64,000 nt of DNA from Hygrophila difformis (GCA_030278955.1 JAOANR010000014.1:30393453-30457452), one strand, 5' to 3'. Positions 11,517 to 22,381 are shown, counted from the stretch's first letter. Numbers and translations are program-made. Notes: generated by a model from the letters alone, not told the origin.

Positions 11517-12560
11517 ATGGCACCTAAGGGAAAATTGAGGAAGGAAACCCCAAACAACACCAATGCTGATCTCCCCAACGCACCCAACAATACCGAGATT
11601 ACTCATAACGTAGGAGGGCAAGCACCTCCTATTCCCAATAATTTGGACGAACGCCTAAGAACTATGGAAGAAGTCCTCATAGCCTTGGGAAACGCCGAGG
11701 TACGAAGGACACCAGTGGGTTTACCACCGCCGGCAGCCCGACTCAATTACCTAGCGTTAGTGAACCCTTACCAGCCAACCCACTATGATGGCCAAGAGGA
11801 TCCGGCCAAACTTGAAGATTGGATCCGCACATTTGATAAGCTCCTTAGCGCTATCAAATGTCCCGAGGACGAGAAGGTCCAAGTGGCGACCTACTATCTT
11901 GGCGGAGAGGCCGACGAATGGTGGCATAACCTCCAAGGAAATTTGACTAAAACCTACCTATGGGAAGAATTTAAGGAGGTTTTGAGGGAAAGGTTTTACC
12001 CAATGAGCATTAAGGCCGCAAAGTATGAAGAATTCGTCCATTTAAGACAAGGTGGGCAAACGGTACAAGAGTACTATGCCAAGTTTAAGGAGCTAATTAG
12101 ATTTGCTCCTGCAATGGTGCCAACTGATTTCGACAAGGCGCAGAAGTTCGAGATGGGTTTGAATCTTGATATTCGAGAGATATTGGTGGGAGGACAATGC
12201 ACGACCTTGCAGGCGGTATATGACCGGGCAGTAACAGTCGCTCGTGTCCAACAATTAAAGCGAAAGGACAATGGCGAATCGAGCAAAAACTCGCAAGGAT
12301 TTGAGAAGAAGAATCGTAGTAAGAACGCAAATAATAACTTTAGGAGGGGTAGTGACCAAGCTAGATTCAATGGGTCTAGAGGGAATGATAACGGTGGGGC
12401 ACTCATACCAAAATGCCCGCGGTGCAATCGACCGCATCTGGTGCGCCGGTGCCCGAAGCCCGGAGCCTGCTATAAGTGCGGCAAGTTTGGTCACATGGCT
12501 AGGGGATGTCGAACGCCGGAGGAGGCGATCGAAAGGAGAATGGATCTGGTGAACCTCTAG
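11517..12560 (+). CDS. gag: Gag polyprotein of element D (intact, 347 aa)
   Basis: Intact gag of a Ty3/gypsy chromovirus-like element. A polar Asn/Pro-rich N-terminus (residues 1-60) precedes a retrotransposon gag core, recognisable from YDGQEDPAKLEDWIRTF, EADEWWHNL, WEEFKEVLRERFYP and VQEYYAKFKELIRFAP (about 95-215). A basic Ser/Asn-rich linker follows, then two zinc knuckles near the C-terminus: CPRCNRPHLVRRC (C-X2-C-X3-H-X4-C) and CYKCGKFGHMARGC (C-X2-C-X4-H-X4-C). The ATG at 11517 is the first in-frame start of the long frame and lies 0.5 kb after the primer site. Gag would assemble into cytoplasmic particles that package element RNA. The frame stops right after the second knuckle, where protease would normally follow. 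Confidence 0.9.
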   Translation: MAPKGKLRKETPNNTNADLPNAPNNTEITHNVGGQAPPIPNNLDERLRTMEEVLIALGNAEVRRTPVGLPPPAARLNYLALVNPYQPTHYDGQEDPAKLEDWIRTFDKLLSAIKCPEDEKVQVATYYLGGEADEWWHNLQGNLTKTYLWEEFKEVLRERFYPMSIKAAKYEEFVHLRQGGQTVQEYYAKFKELIRFAPAMVPTDFDKAQKFEMGLNLDIREILVGGQCTTLQAVYDRAVTVARVQQLKRKDNGESSKNSQGFEKKNRSKNANNNFRRGSDQARFNGSRGNDNGGALIPKCPRCNRPHLVRRCPKPGACYKCGKFGHMARGCRTPEEAIERRMDLVNL

Positions 12561-12923
12561 CAGGGAGAAGCTGAAAAAGGGAACAAGGTCAAAACTCGAA
12601 CATCCTTGAGAATAATGCATAGGCAGTTATGGGGACATAACTGTAATCTTAAGGGGGGGAGGATGTAACCACCCGAATATTATGTATTCCAAATCAATAA
12701 AATAAACAAATTCGAATTGTTTTGAACTACGTAATGACTTGATCCCTTCACAGGGTACGTAGGCAACTTGGAAATTTCAATTCTGGGTTCAGTCAAACAA
12801 TAATCAAACAACAAACAATCAACAATCAAACAAAAGTTCAATAACACAATATCACAAAATAATAAAATAATAAAAGCCGAAACACAACTTCGAGGACGAA
12901 GTTGATGCTTAAGGGGGGTAGAC
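12561..12923 (+). other. 3' internal region of D with two polypurine tracts
   Basis: After gag come 90 bp related to the 3' tail of element E (ATAACTGT near 12640), then tract 1 (AAGGGGGGGAGGA, 12651-12663) followed by an LTR-like start TGTAACCACCCGA (12664). Some 250 bp later comes tract 2 (AAGGGGGGTAGAC, 12911-12923), followed by the LTR start actually used, TGTAATACCCGGG (12924). The 260-bp segment between the two starts is internal in D but part of the LTR in G and E. Confidence 0.8.
12911..12923 (+). promoter_or_regulatory. Polypurine tract 2 used by element D
   Basis: AAGGGGGGTAGAC abuts the 3' LTR start at 12924, and the 5' LTR at 7799 starts with the same sequence. It is preceded by CTTCGAGGACGAAGTT, a short inverted repeat that is also present before tract 2 in G and E. 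Confidence 0.8.
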
Positions 12924-15900
12924 TGTAATACCCGGGATTTTTTTTTTTTATCGGCGTTCAAGGAATCAAATTTATTTCTTAATCCGATCAAGGTTGAAAT
13001 ATCTCCGAGAAGAAGAAAATAATTTATCACAATAAATTATTGCTCGGAAATGAAACGCCGATAGATTCAAAAAAATAAATAAATAAATAAATAAATAAAT
13101 TTCAAAATGGAATAAAAGAGTGAAAGGAAACCCGGAGACATTCCATGAATCAAGTCAAAAGAATTAGAATTAAATTCAAGAAAGAAAAGAATTTTAATTC
13201 CAAGAACCCGCGAAGTCGGAAATGATTTAAATAAATAAATTAATGCACGGGAACCAAAAGACGACGAATTAGAAGCTGACGAATCCAAACGCGACGAACT
13301 CAAAATTTCGAATACGGGATTAATTCAAAACGAGATAAATTTAAGATAAGAATTTATAATCCGAGAATGACCCGAAAAATCGAGCCCGAAAATGTAGGAG
13401 GATAGAAACCCGAAAGAGAGGAGAAAAAGGCCCGACGAATCGCACGACCCGGTCCGGACTGCGGTCCAGACCGGAGCCGCGCGGTCCCCGCGCGGTCCGC
13501 GCCAACACAGCAGCAAACCGGATAGACGCGGACAAGGATGGAAACGCACGATCTTGGCCCCGATTTTGCGACCCGAACATGGAAACTTACCTTAGGCTGA
13601 TTAGGAAAGGTTCTTGGATAATTAAGCATAAAAACCGTAGCCTCCAATCAGCCTAGCAGCCGCCCAAAAACTCCACCTCCACCTCAAAACTTTCAAAAAC
13701 CCCAACTTGTAAGGTTCGTGAACCGTCGACGAGGAATCCGACAAGGAAGACGTGTGGAGCGAGATTCCAGGCGCCGCCGACCATCCCAAATCATCCTAGA
13801 ACTCATCCAGGTAAGTTGATTCTTAATATAACCATTTTGGTGCCATGAACTCGAGCAAACCATAGGATTAAAGCAACACATTGAAAACGGACACTAGAAA
13901 ACTCTCCCTGCGCAATTTCTGAAATCTAATAATTCGGACCCCTTCGGATGTTCAAACGGAAAATTGTAAAACTTCAATCTTGTTCCTAAGACCCTAAACT
14001 ATATTGTGTTAAAATTTCACGAGTTTTGATCAACGTTTGATTTCCCAAATTCGATCTGGTTTCTCTGTGACATTTCGCAAAACTGACAGCAACTACTCCT
14101 TCGCGCAGTTTCTGAAATCCAATTTTTAGATCCTTTACGAGCTTTCAAACGGAGAAACTTAAAACTACAAAATTGTTCCTAAGGACTTAAAGTATACTGT
14201 GTTAAATGTTCAGAAATTTTCGTCGATTTTTGGTCCGTCAAATCCGATCTGGTTGTTCTGCGTTTCCGTTTCTAATTTGAGGTCCCGAACAGATTTGGTA
14301 TTGTATCTAAATCGGTGTTTTCCTATTGGATCCGAGCGTAATCAGCCTTTTTCATAAAAACAAAAGTTGTAGATAATGTTACCTAGATCGTGTCTGCAAA
14401 ATTTCATAAATTTTGGTCGACGTTTGAACCCTCAAATTTGCTCTGGATGCTCCTGCGTTCTTATTAAAATCCAAGAAAAACTGACAGCTTTCAAAATCGA
14501 ACTAAATCAGTGTTTTTCTATCGCTTTCGTTCAAAACTAATTTTTGCAATATAAATGAAAGTTGTTCATATATGTGTCTAGGATGCCCCTGTCAAATATT
14601 ACGATTTTTAGAAGTGTTATGTGAAAGTTATGGATTTTATTCTAACCACTGCCCATGAATCGCTGAAGAGTGGAGTTTTTGAAATCAGGGTTTTCTGTAA
14701 TCGGCCCGTTTGGCCTAGAAGGAGTTCGAATTTTGAAATGGCTATTTCTATGAAAATTTCTTATTTGGACGTTTCCTAGCTACTGTAAATTTTTCAGAAT
14801 TTTAAAAAATATTTTGCTACATTTCCACGCCTAAAAACCTCTACTGTTCGTTATTGGAAGTCATGCCTTGAAATGCATTTCTTATGTTCCACTGTAAAGA
14901 CGATTTTTGAGCCCTTTCCCGGTAGAATTTCGAAAAGTGTAAAACTACAAAGTTGTTCGTCTATGTGCTATGCATATACTGTGTGAATTTCGTAACCATC
15001 AGGTATCAAATGGATTTTTAATTCGGTTTGGCGTAAACTATGGTTGAATTGGTTTTGTGGGAAAAATATGAATTTTGGCGGAATTTGTGAATCCGTGTCG
15101 AAAACTCGTTTTATGAAATTTTGAAAACTTTATGATTTATGATTGAATTGGGAGCTATGAAATCTTGATTATGTGGCTTGTGGACATAAGAGCCCAAGCG
15201 TACGACTAGCGGACATAAGAGCCCTAGTGGAATATTGATTTGAGGCTTGTGGACATAAGAGCCCAAGCGTACGACTAGAGGACATAAGAGCCCTAGTGAA
15301 ATATTGATTTGAGGCTTGTGGACATAAGAGCCCAAGCGTACGACTAGAGGACATAAGAGCCCTAGTGAAATATCGACCATGAGGCTTGTGGACATAAGAG
15401 CCCTAGCGAATGGTGATTTGTAAGACTTGTGGACATAAGTGCCCAAGTGGAAACAAAAGTAGAAGAATGAAATATTAGCTATGCGAGAACATATAATCTA
15501 TCCCATGAATTATGAAACTCTTTGACTTATAATAAATTCCTTTATGCTAATTTCTAAAATTTATATCCTTAGTATTTGTGTACGTCTCTTTACGTTTAGA
15601 ATCATGCAGTTAAATTCTTATTATTAATGTTGACAAAATACATTTTTATACTATAAAATGTGCATGAGTAAAAAAAAAGAGAATTTTTATTAATTACATT
15701 TTTAAAACCCATTATTGTTATGTTAAGAATAAACTTACTCAGTATTTTATATACTGATAAAACCCGTTGTTTTATTTTTCTTTTACAAAGTATGAAGGAA
15801 TGGCATGAGCATGCACGCACATTGGGGCTCGGGAATTAAATTAGGAATTGTGAATGTTGTATTTTGTTAGACTTAAATTACCCACTGCGTTTTGGCCATG

Positions 15901-16104
15901 TCGGCCCATATTTTAATTTTCCGCTGCGACTTATTTGAATTATACTATGTTATTTTAAAGTAAATCCTTTTGGGCTTGTTTTTGAATTATTTTTGAAATA
16001 CCTTTAGCCTTGCATCTCTCAAGCGAGCTCGAATGAACTCGTGTCTTGCTTGGGAGGTGTGGCGGTGGCATCCCGGCCTGGGTTATCAAATCCGGGGTGT
16101 TACA
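12924..16104 (+). repeat. 3' LTR of element D
   Basis: Near-identical to 7799-10984. It includes the GC-rich hairpin (13449-13474) and the tandem hairpin array (15176-15449), and ends CCGGGGTGTTACA at 16104. Confidence 0.85.
15176..15449 (+). repeat. Tandem hairpin array in D 3' LTR
   Basis: Second copy of the array at 10057-10330, with the same eight units and the same alternation of GCTTG/CAAGC and ACTAG/CTAGT stems. Confidence 0.85.
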
Positions 16105-16464
16105 CACATCACAGCTGTGTCGCGGAATCACGCGTTGTGGCGCGAGACGAGGCTGTATGTCGCAAGGCTTCTCGACTGGGTCTTGGTCCTCTTCGATTTC
16201 TGCTTCTGTGTCGCTTGCCATAGCCATGTCGCGAGGCCATGTTTCGCGACACGGTGGCTAGCGACAGGGGTCTGGGGACATGGTTCCTTCTCCATTCGAT
16301 GATGGTGGCGCGGACTCATCCGTGTCGCTAGACCATGTCTCGCGACATAGGTCTAGCGACATAGTCTTCCTGGACTGGCCTTCTCTCTGATTGACTGTTG
16401 TGTCGCTAAGCACCACCTGTCGCGAGACCATGCTTCACGAGACCATGCTTCGAGATCATGCTAA
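16105..16464 (-). mobile_element. Element B LTR, second part with TGTCGCGA array block 2
   Basis: Continuation of the B LTR after element D, filled by a second array of TGTCGCGA words. The clearest unit is at 16323-16361: outer stem TGTCGCTAGACC (16323-16334) with GGTCTAGCGACA (16350-16361), perfectly paired, around inner ATGTC...GACAT. A second is at 16227-16254 (TCGCGA...TCGCGA). The A LTR likewise has a second array about 1 kb from its first. The LTR stops at the junction with element E and its own 5' end is missing. Confidence 0.75.
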
Positions 16465-17165
16465 GCACCACCCCGGATTTGATAACCCAGGCCGGGATGT
16501 CACCGCCACATCTCCCTAGAAAGAAACGGCTTCCCGAGCTCACTAAGGAAATGCAAGGCTTATGGGTACGTAAAAGATTTAAAAACATTTCAACATTGAG
16601 TCTGGAAAATAATAATACTTAGTTCGAAATACGGAAGTAATAATCATCCATGCACGAAATAGAGTAAATGCAGCGGAAAAATAATCACTGCCAACATGGC
16701 CAAAACTCGGGTTTAACAGACCCGATTTAAAACAGTATTGAAGTGCAAGAAGTAAAAGTGTCTATGAAATAGTTTCCCCCAATGCATGAGCATGTGTCAC
16801 TCGACATTCTCTGTAAAAGAAAAATAACAACGGGTTTATCAGTATAAAAATATACCGAGAAAGTTAATCCCTAACTAAACAATTTAAGGGGTTACATGTG
16901 TTTAATTTAAATTACACTTTTCATGTATTACGAAGTTAATTTAAAATTCATAGTTTACTCGCAGCGGAAGAACACGATTAATTTATTCAAGACGAGAATA
17001 AATAATTTAAGAACTTAATTTAAAAGCGTAATTTAAAAGCATAATTTAAAAACGAAATTTAGAAGCATAATTTAAAAACGTGATAAATAATTTCAGCATA
17101 ATTAAATACACACACAAGTCTTTTATATTTTATCCCGCAAACTAAGAAGAGGACACCATACCGGG

Positions 17166-17354
17166 GAGATCACTAACGAGGCAATCTCAGTTCGTATGAC
17201 CACTAATGAGGCAGTCCAAATAAATGGGAGACCACTAACGAGGCAGTCTCAATAATTGTAGGACCACTAACGAGGCAGTCCAAATAAATACAGCGCGCGA
17301 GATCACTAACGAGGCAATCTCAGATAGTAGGGAGACCACTAACAAGGCGGTCTC
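17166..17354 (-). repeat. Covarying tandem hairpin array in E 3' LTR
   Basis: Six units share the loop CACTAACGAGGCA (with small variants) while the flanking stems change in a paired manner: GAGAT...ATCTC (units 1 and 5), GAGAC...GTCTC (units 3 and 6), GGAC...GTCC (unit 4) and GAC...GTC (unit 2; GGAC...GTCC in the other LTR). Spacers of about 10-25 nt are unrelated to each other. Confidence 0.85.
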
Positions 17355-18804
17355 AAAAAAAATAGCATGAAGATCGGCTCAGCCTAGTGAACGGGATTTT
17401 TCGAAAGTTTATGTTTCGTCGTATACAAAGGATTCGATAACGCATTTTATAATTCGAGTTTTCGCAAGTTCGAAAAATTCAATTCGTCACAGTTTACGCC
17501 ATTTTAAATTAAAAATTCATCTTTTAACCAAAAATTCTGAAATTTACGCAGTAGCTCAAGGACACCCATAAAAACGACTTTCATGTTTTGAGTTTTTGGA
17601 AATAAGGTTTCGAAGTGAGTCAAATTTCAAGTTCTTTACAAAGGAAGATTTCTGTTCCAAGGACTGATTCTGACACAGTTTCGTGCAACGCCGATTAAAA
17701 ATTCATTTTACATCCAATTGGTCCGAAATTTTTACAGGATGTAGATAACACCTTAATGAACAACTTTCATGTTTTAAGATTTTGGAAATAATGAGTTTTA
17801 AATGTTCAAAAATCGACACCAACAGCTGCTTGCGCGCGGATTCAAAAATCGGTTTGGAACAGGTTCTGAATTCGTCCGTTTTGACATATCAAATGAACTC
17901 TAAAATTCATGAAATTTTATACACATAATCTAGACACAATTATCTACAACTTTTGTTAAGAAATGCAAAGTTGAATCGATCTAAAAACGGGTGAAAAATA
18001 TTCATCAAGTCGAGTCAATGAAACTGTCCAGATTTCAAACGTTCGGTTTTTATACAGAAACTTTACGGTACAATTTGAGGTATCAAACCTTTATGAAAAT
18101 GGCTTAAATTTTGACACAATATAGATTAAAGTCTTATGAACAAAATCTATGTTGAAAAGTTTTCAGTATGAATTCCCGAAGGTCGGGTTTTAGCCGAGTT
18201 TCTGAAATTGGTCAAAAATAGGGTTTTTGAAAACCGATTTTAGTTACGTGCCTAGATTTTAAGTTTTAAACGACAATAAACCACAAAAATTGAAGAGTAA
18301 GGTCTTAACTTACTTCTTAGAGAATAGGGTCACTGTAAGGGCTTTCCGGACGTCCTAAGGTCGCGACGAACGGCCAACTTCTCCGATCGCTTTTTGTTCG
18401 TCCCCCGACGTGAAATCGTGGCAAAGGAAAGATGGTTAGATTTCGAGTTTTTGAGACTTATGGACGAGCTACACACTATAATACAACTCACCAAGGTCCT
18501 AGAAGGCAGTGGTCTTATCTTGCTCGTCCCGTCTTCGCCGGAATACTCGTCGGGAGGTCGCCGGAAGTTCGTCGGAGAGGTGTTTGGCTTTGGGAGAGAT
18601 TGAGGGTGGTTGGGGGGCTGCTCAATGGTGAATAGAGTGGGGGAGGCAGTCCTAGGTTGGGTAAAAGCTTCCCCACTCGTCCGATTTACTTACTAAAGTC
18701 GGGAGGCGTAATTTTGGCAAGAAATCGCCATGATCGCGTGATCTGCCGCGTTCAGCGCCCCCACGCGGTCTTGGCGCGTTATTGCGCGGCCAGCGCGCGG
18801 CCAA

Positions 18805-18826
18805 CGTCTGGACTTCGGTCCGGGCG
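18805..18826 (+). other. Tetraloop hairpin in E 3' LTR
   Basis: CGTCTGGAC pairs with GTCCGGGCG (two G-T wobbles) around loop TTCG. The other LTR has GCGCCTGGAC with GTCCGGGCGC at 55093-55116 around the same loop. The core GGAC-TTCG-GTCC is that of a UNCG tetraloop when read on the plus strand; the sense RNA of E would have CGAA in the loop. Confidence 0.65.
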
Positions 18827-19231
18827 CGTCGTGCGATCTTTCGGGTCCTTTCCTTCTCTCTTTTGGACTTTTATCCTTCTACATTTTCGGCTCGATTTTT
18901 TCCGGATCATTCACGGTTCGAAATTCCCATCTAGAATTTATTACGAGTTCGGGTTGATGTTCGTAACATTTATTAAGTTAGTTCCAATTTCTCTTAATAA
19001 TTTTCCCGGGTATTACAGTCTACCCCCCTTAAAAGTCAACTTCGCCCTCGAAGTTGTGTTTCGGTTTCCCCGAGTTAAATGTTAGGACGCTTTCGGTTAT
19101 GTTTTTATTTTGTGATTTATTTTGTGACTGAACTTAGAATTTAGATTTCCAAGCTGCCTACGTATCCTATGAAGGGATCAAGTCATAACGTAGTTCAAAA
19201 CAATTTGAATTTGTTTTTCTCGGGTGTTACA

Positions 19232-19246
19232 TCCTCCCCCCCTTAA
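19232..19246 (-). promoter_or_regulatory. Polypurine tract of element E
   Basis: On the minus strand CTTAAGGGGGGGAGGA directly precedes the LTR start TGTAACACCCGAG. It corresponds to tract 1 of element D (12651-12663). Confidence 0.8.
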
Positions 19247-19254
19247 GAATACAG

Positions 19255-20168
19255 TTATGTTCCCATAACTGTGGTCGGTTCATCTTGGAAGAGGGTAGGG
19301 TAACGTTGTTTCATGTCGGCTTCCAATTCCCACGTCGCCGTCTCCGTCTCGTGGTTAGACCAAAGGACCTTGACCATCCTCACGGTCTTATTCTTCGTTA
19401 CTCTCTCCTTCGTGTCAAGTATTCGCACCGGAACTTCCTCGTAGCTCAAGTCATCCACAAATTCAATTTCTTCCGGTTGGAGCACATGGGTCGGATCGTG
19501 CACATACTTCTTCAATTGGGAGATGTGGAACACATCGTGAACACGAGCAAATTGTGGTGGCAACGCTAGCCGATAAGCGAGATTTCCCACTCTTTCTAGG
19601 ATTTCATATGGTCCTATGTACTGTGGACTCAGTTTTCCTCGTTTGCCGAAGCGCATCACACCCTTCATTGGTTATACCTTCAGCATGACTTTATCGCCGA
19701 CTTGAAATTCCAAGTCTTTCCGTCTCACGTCCGCATAACTCTTTTGCCGGTCCTGAGCGGCTCTCTTCTTCCCTTGGATGATATTGATTTTGTCGAATCA
19801 TGTCCTCAACGAGTTGTGGTCCAACTTCCATAGTCTTATTACTCTCGTCCCAGCTCAATGGACTTCGGCACTTGCGTCCATACAGTGCCTCGAAATGTGC
19901 CATGCCGATGCTAGTATGATGACTATTGCTGTGGGAGAACTCGATCAAAGGCAAATGGTTCTCCCAATTTCCTTTAAACTCTAGCACACATGCTCTCAGC
20001 ATGTCTTCCAATGTTTGAATCATTCTCTCTGTTTGCCCATCCGTCATGGGGTGGAACGCGGTACTCATCTTTATTTTCGTACCGAGGGCGTCTTGTAGTT
20101 TTGTCCAAAAATGTGAGACAAATCTACTGTCCCTATCCGAGATGATGTTGTGTGGTATTAGGTGAGTA
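19255..20168 (-). pseudogene. pol: Integrase C-terminal half of element E pol
   Basis: Two minus-strand segments. 20168-19780 carries the integrase core end: SDRDSRFVSHFW (second catalytic Asp), FHPMTDGQTERMIQ (catalytic Glu) and the AYGRKCRSP-like ALYGRKCRSP motif. 19668-19255 carries the C-terminal part: GKLSPQYIGPYEIL (GPY/F module) and a chromodomain-like tail with KVLWSNHETETATWE and YPTLF. Lesions are a frameshift near 19775, an in-frame stop just upstream of 19668, and truncation at about 20168, where unrelated sequence begins. Protease, RT and RNase H are missing. Integrase would insert element cDNA; this copy cannot function. Confidence 0.85.
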
Positions 20169-20235
20169 GTGTAAAGCAAAAGAAAATAAGGCAAAAATCG
20201 AAAAATAAAAATAACACGTTTTTTTTTTTTTCGTG

Positions 20236-20289
20236 ACCCGCGCGGTGTCCGCGCGGTATGGGGTTGCAGCGCGCGGGGACCGCGCGGGT
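20236..20289 (+). other. CG-rich inverted repeat upstream of the F ORF
   Basis: ACCCGCGCGGT (20236-20246) pairs perfectly with ACCGCGCGGGT (20279-20289). Between them are further GCGCGG words. It resembles the CG-rich blocks in the D, E and G LTRs. Confidence 0.6.
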
Positions 20290-20432
20290 GTTGCACTTTG
20301 AAAAATAAGGGCTCGCGCCCCGCGCGAGCTACTTCCCTCATTTCCCATCCGAGACCACTTCACATTTTCTCTCAAATTCGCCCTCTTGTTCCCAACTTTT
20401 TCCCGGTTCCGGCTTCGATTTTGCTTTGTAAG

Positions 20433-21054
20433 GTATGCACCTACTACTTTCACTTACCAATTTCAATTTTTATGCTTTGAACGACTTGATTTGTGAAGGG
20501 ATTTAGAAATTAGGGTTTATGTACAAAAATTGGGGATTTGTTATTTTTAGGCTTGATTTGTGCAAATTAGCAAGCATATGTGATAATTGATGTTACTCTT
20601 GTTGCCGTGGTTGTGTTTATGCCACAATGTGTTTGTGTTTTTGGCAAATTCTTGTTGGATTTGATTCTTTAGGAAGAGTATGAAATTTTTTATTTTTGGT
20701 TCGTATTGGGGGTGTGATCATTAGCTCATTTTTGTTGTTTGGTGTCGTAAGGTAATGATGAGTTGTTGTTTGAGCAATCGTTTCGTTTTGTGAGCAACTT
20801 CCATGTGTTTGTTAGTAACTTAGAATTTGGTTTATTGCGCACATAACGTGTTCGACGAAATGCCACAAAGGTTTTGGAATTTGTTTGGGCATATCCTTTG
20901 TCTAGATTACCTTCCGGTTTGTGTTAACGAACGATTGGATTTGATGTTCTTATGGAATACTCACGTTGGAAGTCGATATTGATTTCCCTTGCGTATTTCT
21001 GCTTGAGTTATTGTGTGGAATTTAGCCTTATAATTGGTATTGCATATTTTGCAG
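20433..21054 (+). other. Candidate 5' leader intron of unit F
   Basis: AAG|GTATGC at 20433 fits a splice donor, and TTTTGCAG at 21047-21054, two bases before the ATG at 21056, fits an acceptor. The 622 bp between are T-rich and have no ORF, as expected of a plant intron. This is an inference from motifs only. Confidence 0.4.
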
Positions 21055-21055
21055 G

Positions 21056-22381
21056 ATGTTGCTCTTTTTGTGGGTTGTTTTGGCGTCTCTCATGTGTCCT
21101 CCGGGGGCCAAGAGACGAGCTACTCGGCGCGATGCGGCTGGCTCTAGCACTGCCGCTCCGGTGATGCCAGATTTTGATGAGAGCGAGTCCGAGGAAGACG
21201 AGGAGCAGCGGGGCCCGAGACTCAGGGGTCTCCCTGACGAGGTGCGTCCTCACCGGCATGATAGGTTTCGTTTTAGGACGAGGGCTGCCCAGGACTTCTA
21301 TTTCGACGAACTGCGTCGAAACAGGGCTTATGTCCTCGAGAGACGCATGTTTCCTGATCATTTGGGCGATTATAGGGTCAGTGCGGTCTTGGAGCACCTT
21401 CAGTGGACTGGACTCGCACGTCACCCCGAGGGCGTTGCCTCCGGTTATCTGGCTATGAAGGTTATCGCCAACATTGGCGGTCTTGGGGAGGGTGACGACT
21501 TATCTCGAGTATGGGTTCGTGGTCGCTATCTCGACTTCAGTGCTCGGGCGATCAATGTCTATTTCGGTCTGCCTGACGATGGCGCATTCCGTCCACAGCC
21601 TGAGGGCCGTGTTATTGCTCCTGCGTGGGGTGTCTTATGCACCGTGGTGGCTCCTCAGCTCAAGCACGATCATGAGCTGCGGTTGACGACGATGGACACC
21701 CCTTGGCGAGAGCTCACCCAGATATGGTTAGGGCGCGTCCGGCCGATTACCCGTAGCCATATCGTCCTGGATCATGTATACGAGACCATTTGCTTTATCG
21801 CGCGAGGCGGTAGGGTGAATGTGGGAGCTTGTATTGAGGACAATTTGAGGGGTATGCGGAGAGGACGAGGGAGTAGGGTGATTACCCATATTCACCTCAT
21901 TTGTGGCTTGTGCGCGGAGCAGGGGATTCGCACGACACCGGAGACAGATCCGTACGAGTTAGCAGCGGGTGGTTGTTACCGTATCCCGACTTACGCTGCT
22001 CGGCGTAACGCCTTACGTCGTGGAGTTCCTCGGGCTGTACTTCGCCCACAGCCTGATGATGGCGGCTTGATTCTAGTTGTTCCTCCGGAGCAGCCACCTC
22101 CTCCTCCAGTAGTTCCACCTCCTGCAGTGGCGCCTCAAGGCTAGGAGATGACTCAGATGCTGCAGATGATGCAGGAGATGCGGGTCGGTATGGATGTCGG
22201 GTTTGCAGCGGGGCAGGCTCGTTACGACGCCTTGGATGCTAGGATGGACCTCTACCAGGCTCGTATGGATACGATTACTACGAGGCAGCAGGAGCAGCAA
22301 GCCACTATGACCGACATGTACGCCTATATGCTACAGATGGATGACTACATGCGTCGGCAGTTCCCACCTCCTGATCAGTGA
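21056..22381 (+). pseudogene. Plant-transposon-type protein of unit F, one in-frame stop
   Basis: One reading frame of 442 codons with a single TAG at 22142-22144. An acidic N-terminus (DESESEEDEEQ, about residues 42-52) is followed by a domain resembling the putative plant transposon protein family found in retroelement ORFs (FYFDELRRN, GYLAMKVIANIGG, VWVRGRYLDFSARAINVYFG, about 80-180). A proline-rich segment lies just before the stop, and a Met/Gln-rich, probably coiled-coil tail (MTQMLQMMQEMRVGM onward) lies after it. Element A encodes a related domain (31271-33172). GC content is higher than in the surroundings. MCPPGAKRR at residue 33 is an alternative start. The molecular function of this family is not known to me. 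Confidence 0.6.

Larger units (their letters stand above)
7799..16104 (+). mobile_element. Element D: gag-only chromovirus-like LTR retrotransposon
   Basis: Complete element with LTRs 7799-10984 and 12924-16104, an initiator tRNA-Met primer site, one intact gag ORF and a polypurine tract. No protease, RT or integrase lies between gag (ending 12560) and the tract (12911), so it must depend on enzymes from a relative. Flanks are CACTT (7794-7798) and CACAT (16105-16109), a target duplication with one mismatch. It is inserted in the LTR of element B. The two LTRs look nearly identical by eye, with scattered substitutions and a short indel in the GC-rich block, so the insertion is fairly recent. 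Confidence 0.85.
16470..19231 (-). repeat. 3' LTR of element E
   Basis: On the minus strand it starts TGTAACACCCGAG (19231) and should end CCGGGGTGTTACA; the last bases are lost at 16470. It contains a tandem hairpin array (17166-17354), a GC-rich tetraloop hairpin (18805-18826) and an internal polypurine/LTR-start fossil (tract 19018-19030, start TGTAATACCCGGG reading left from 19017). It is similar to the right copy apart from insert H and scattered changes. Confidence 0.8.

Noticed and set aside
16465..16469. GCACC as a certain target duplication of element E
   Set aside because: The left LTR end is damaged and the two flanks belong to different sequences, so five matching bases are not decisive.
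17158..17362. CRISPR-like array
   Set aside because: Regular short repeats with spacers, but inside a plant LTR, with covarying palindromic ends and no cas genes.
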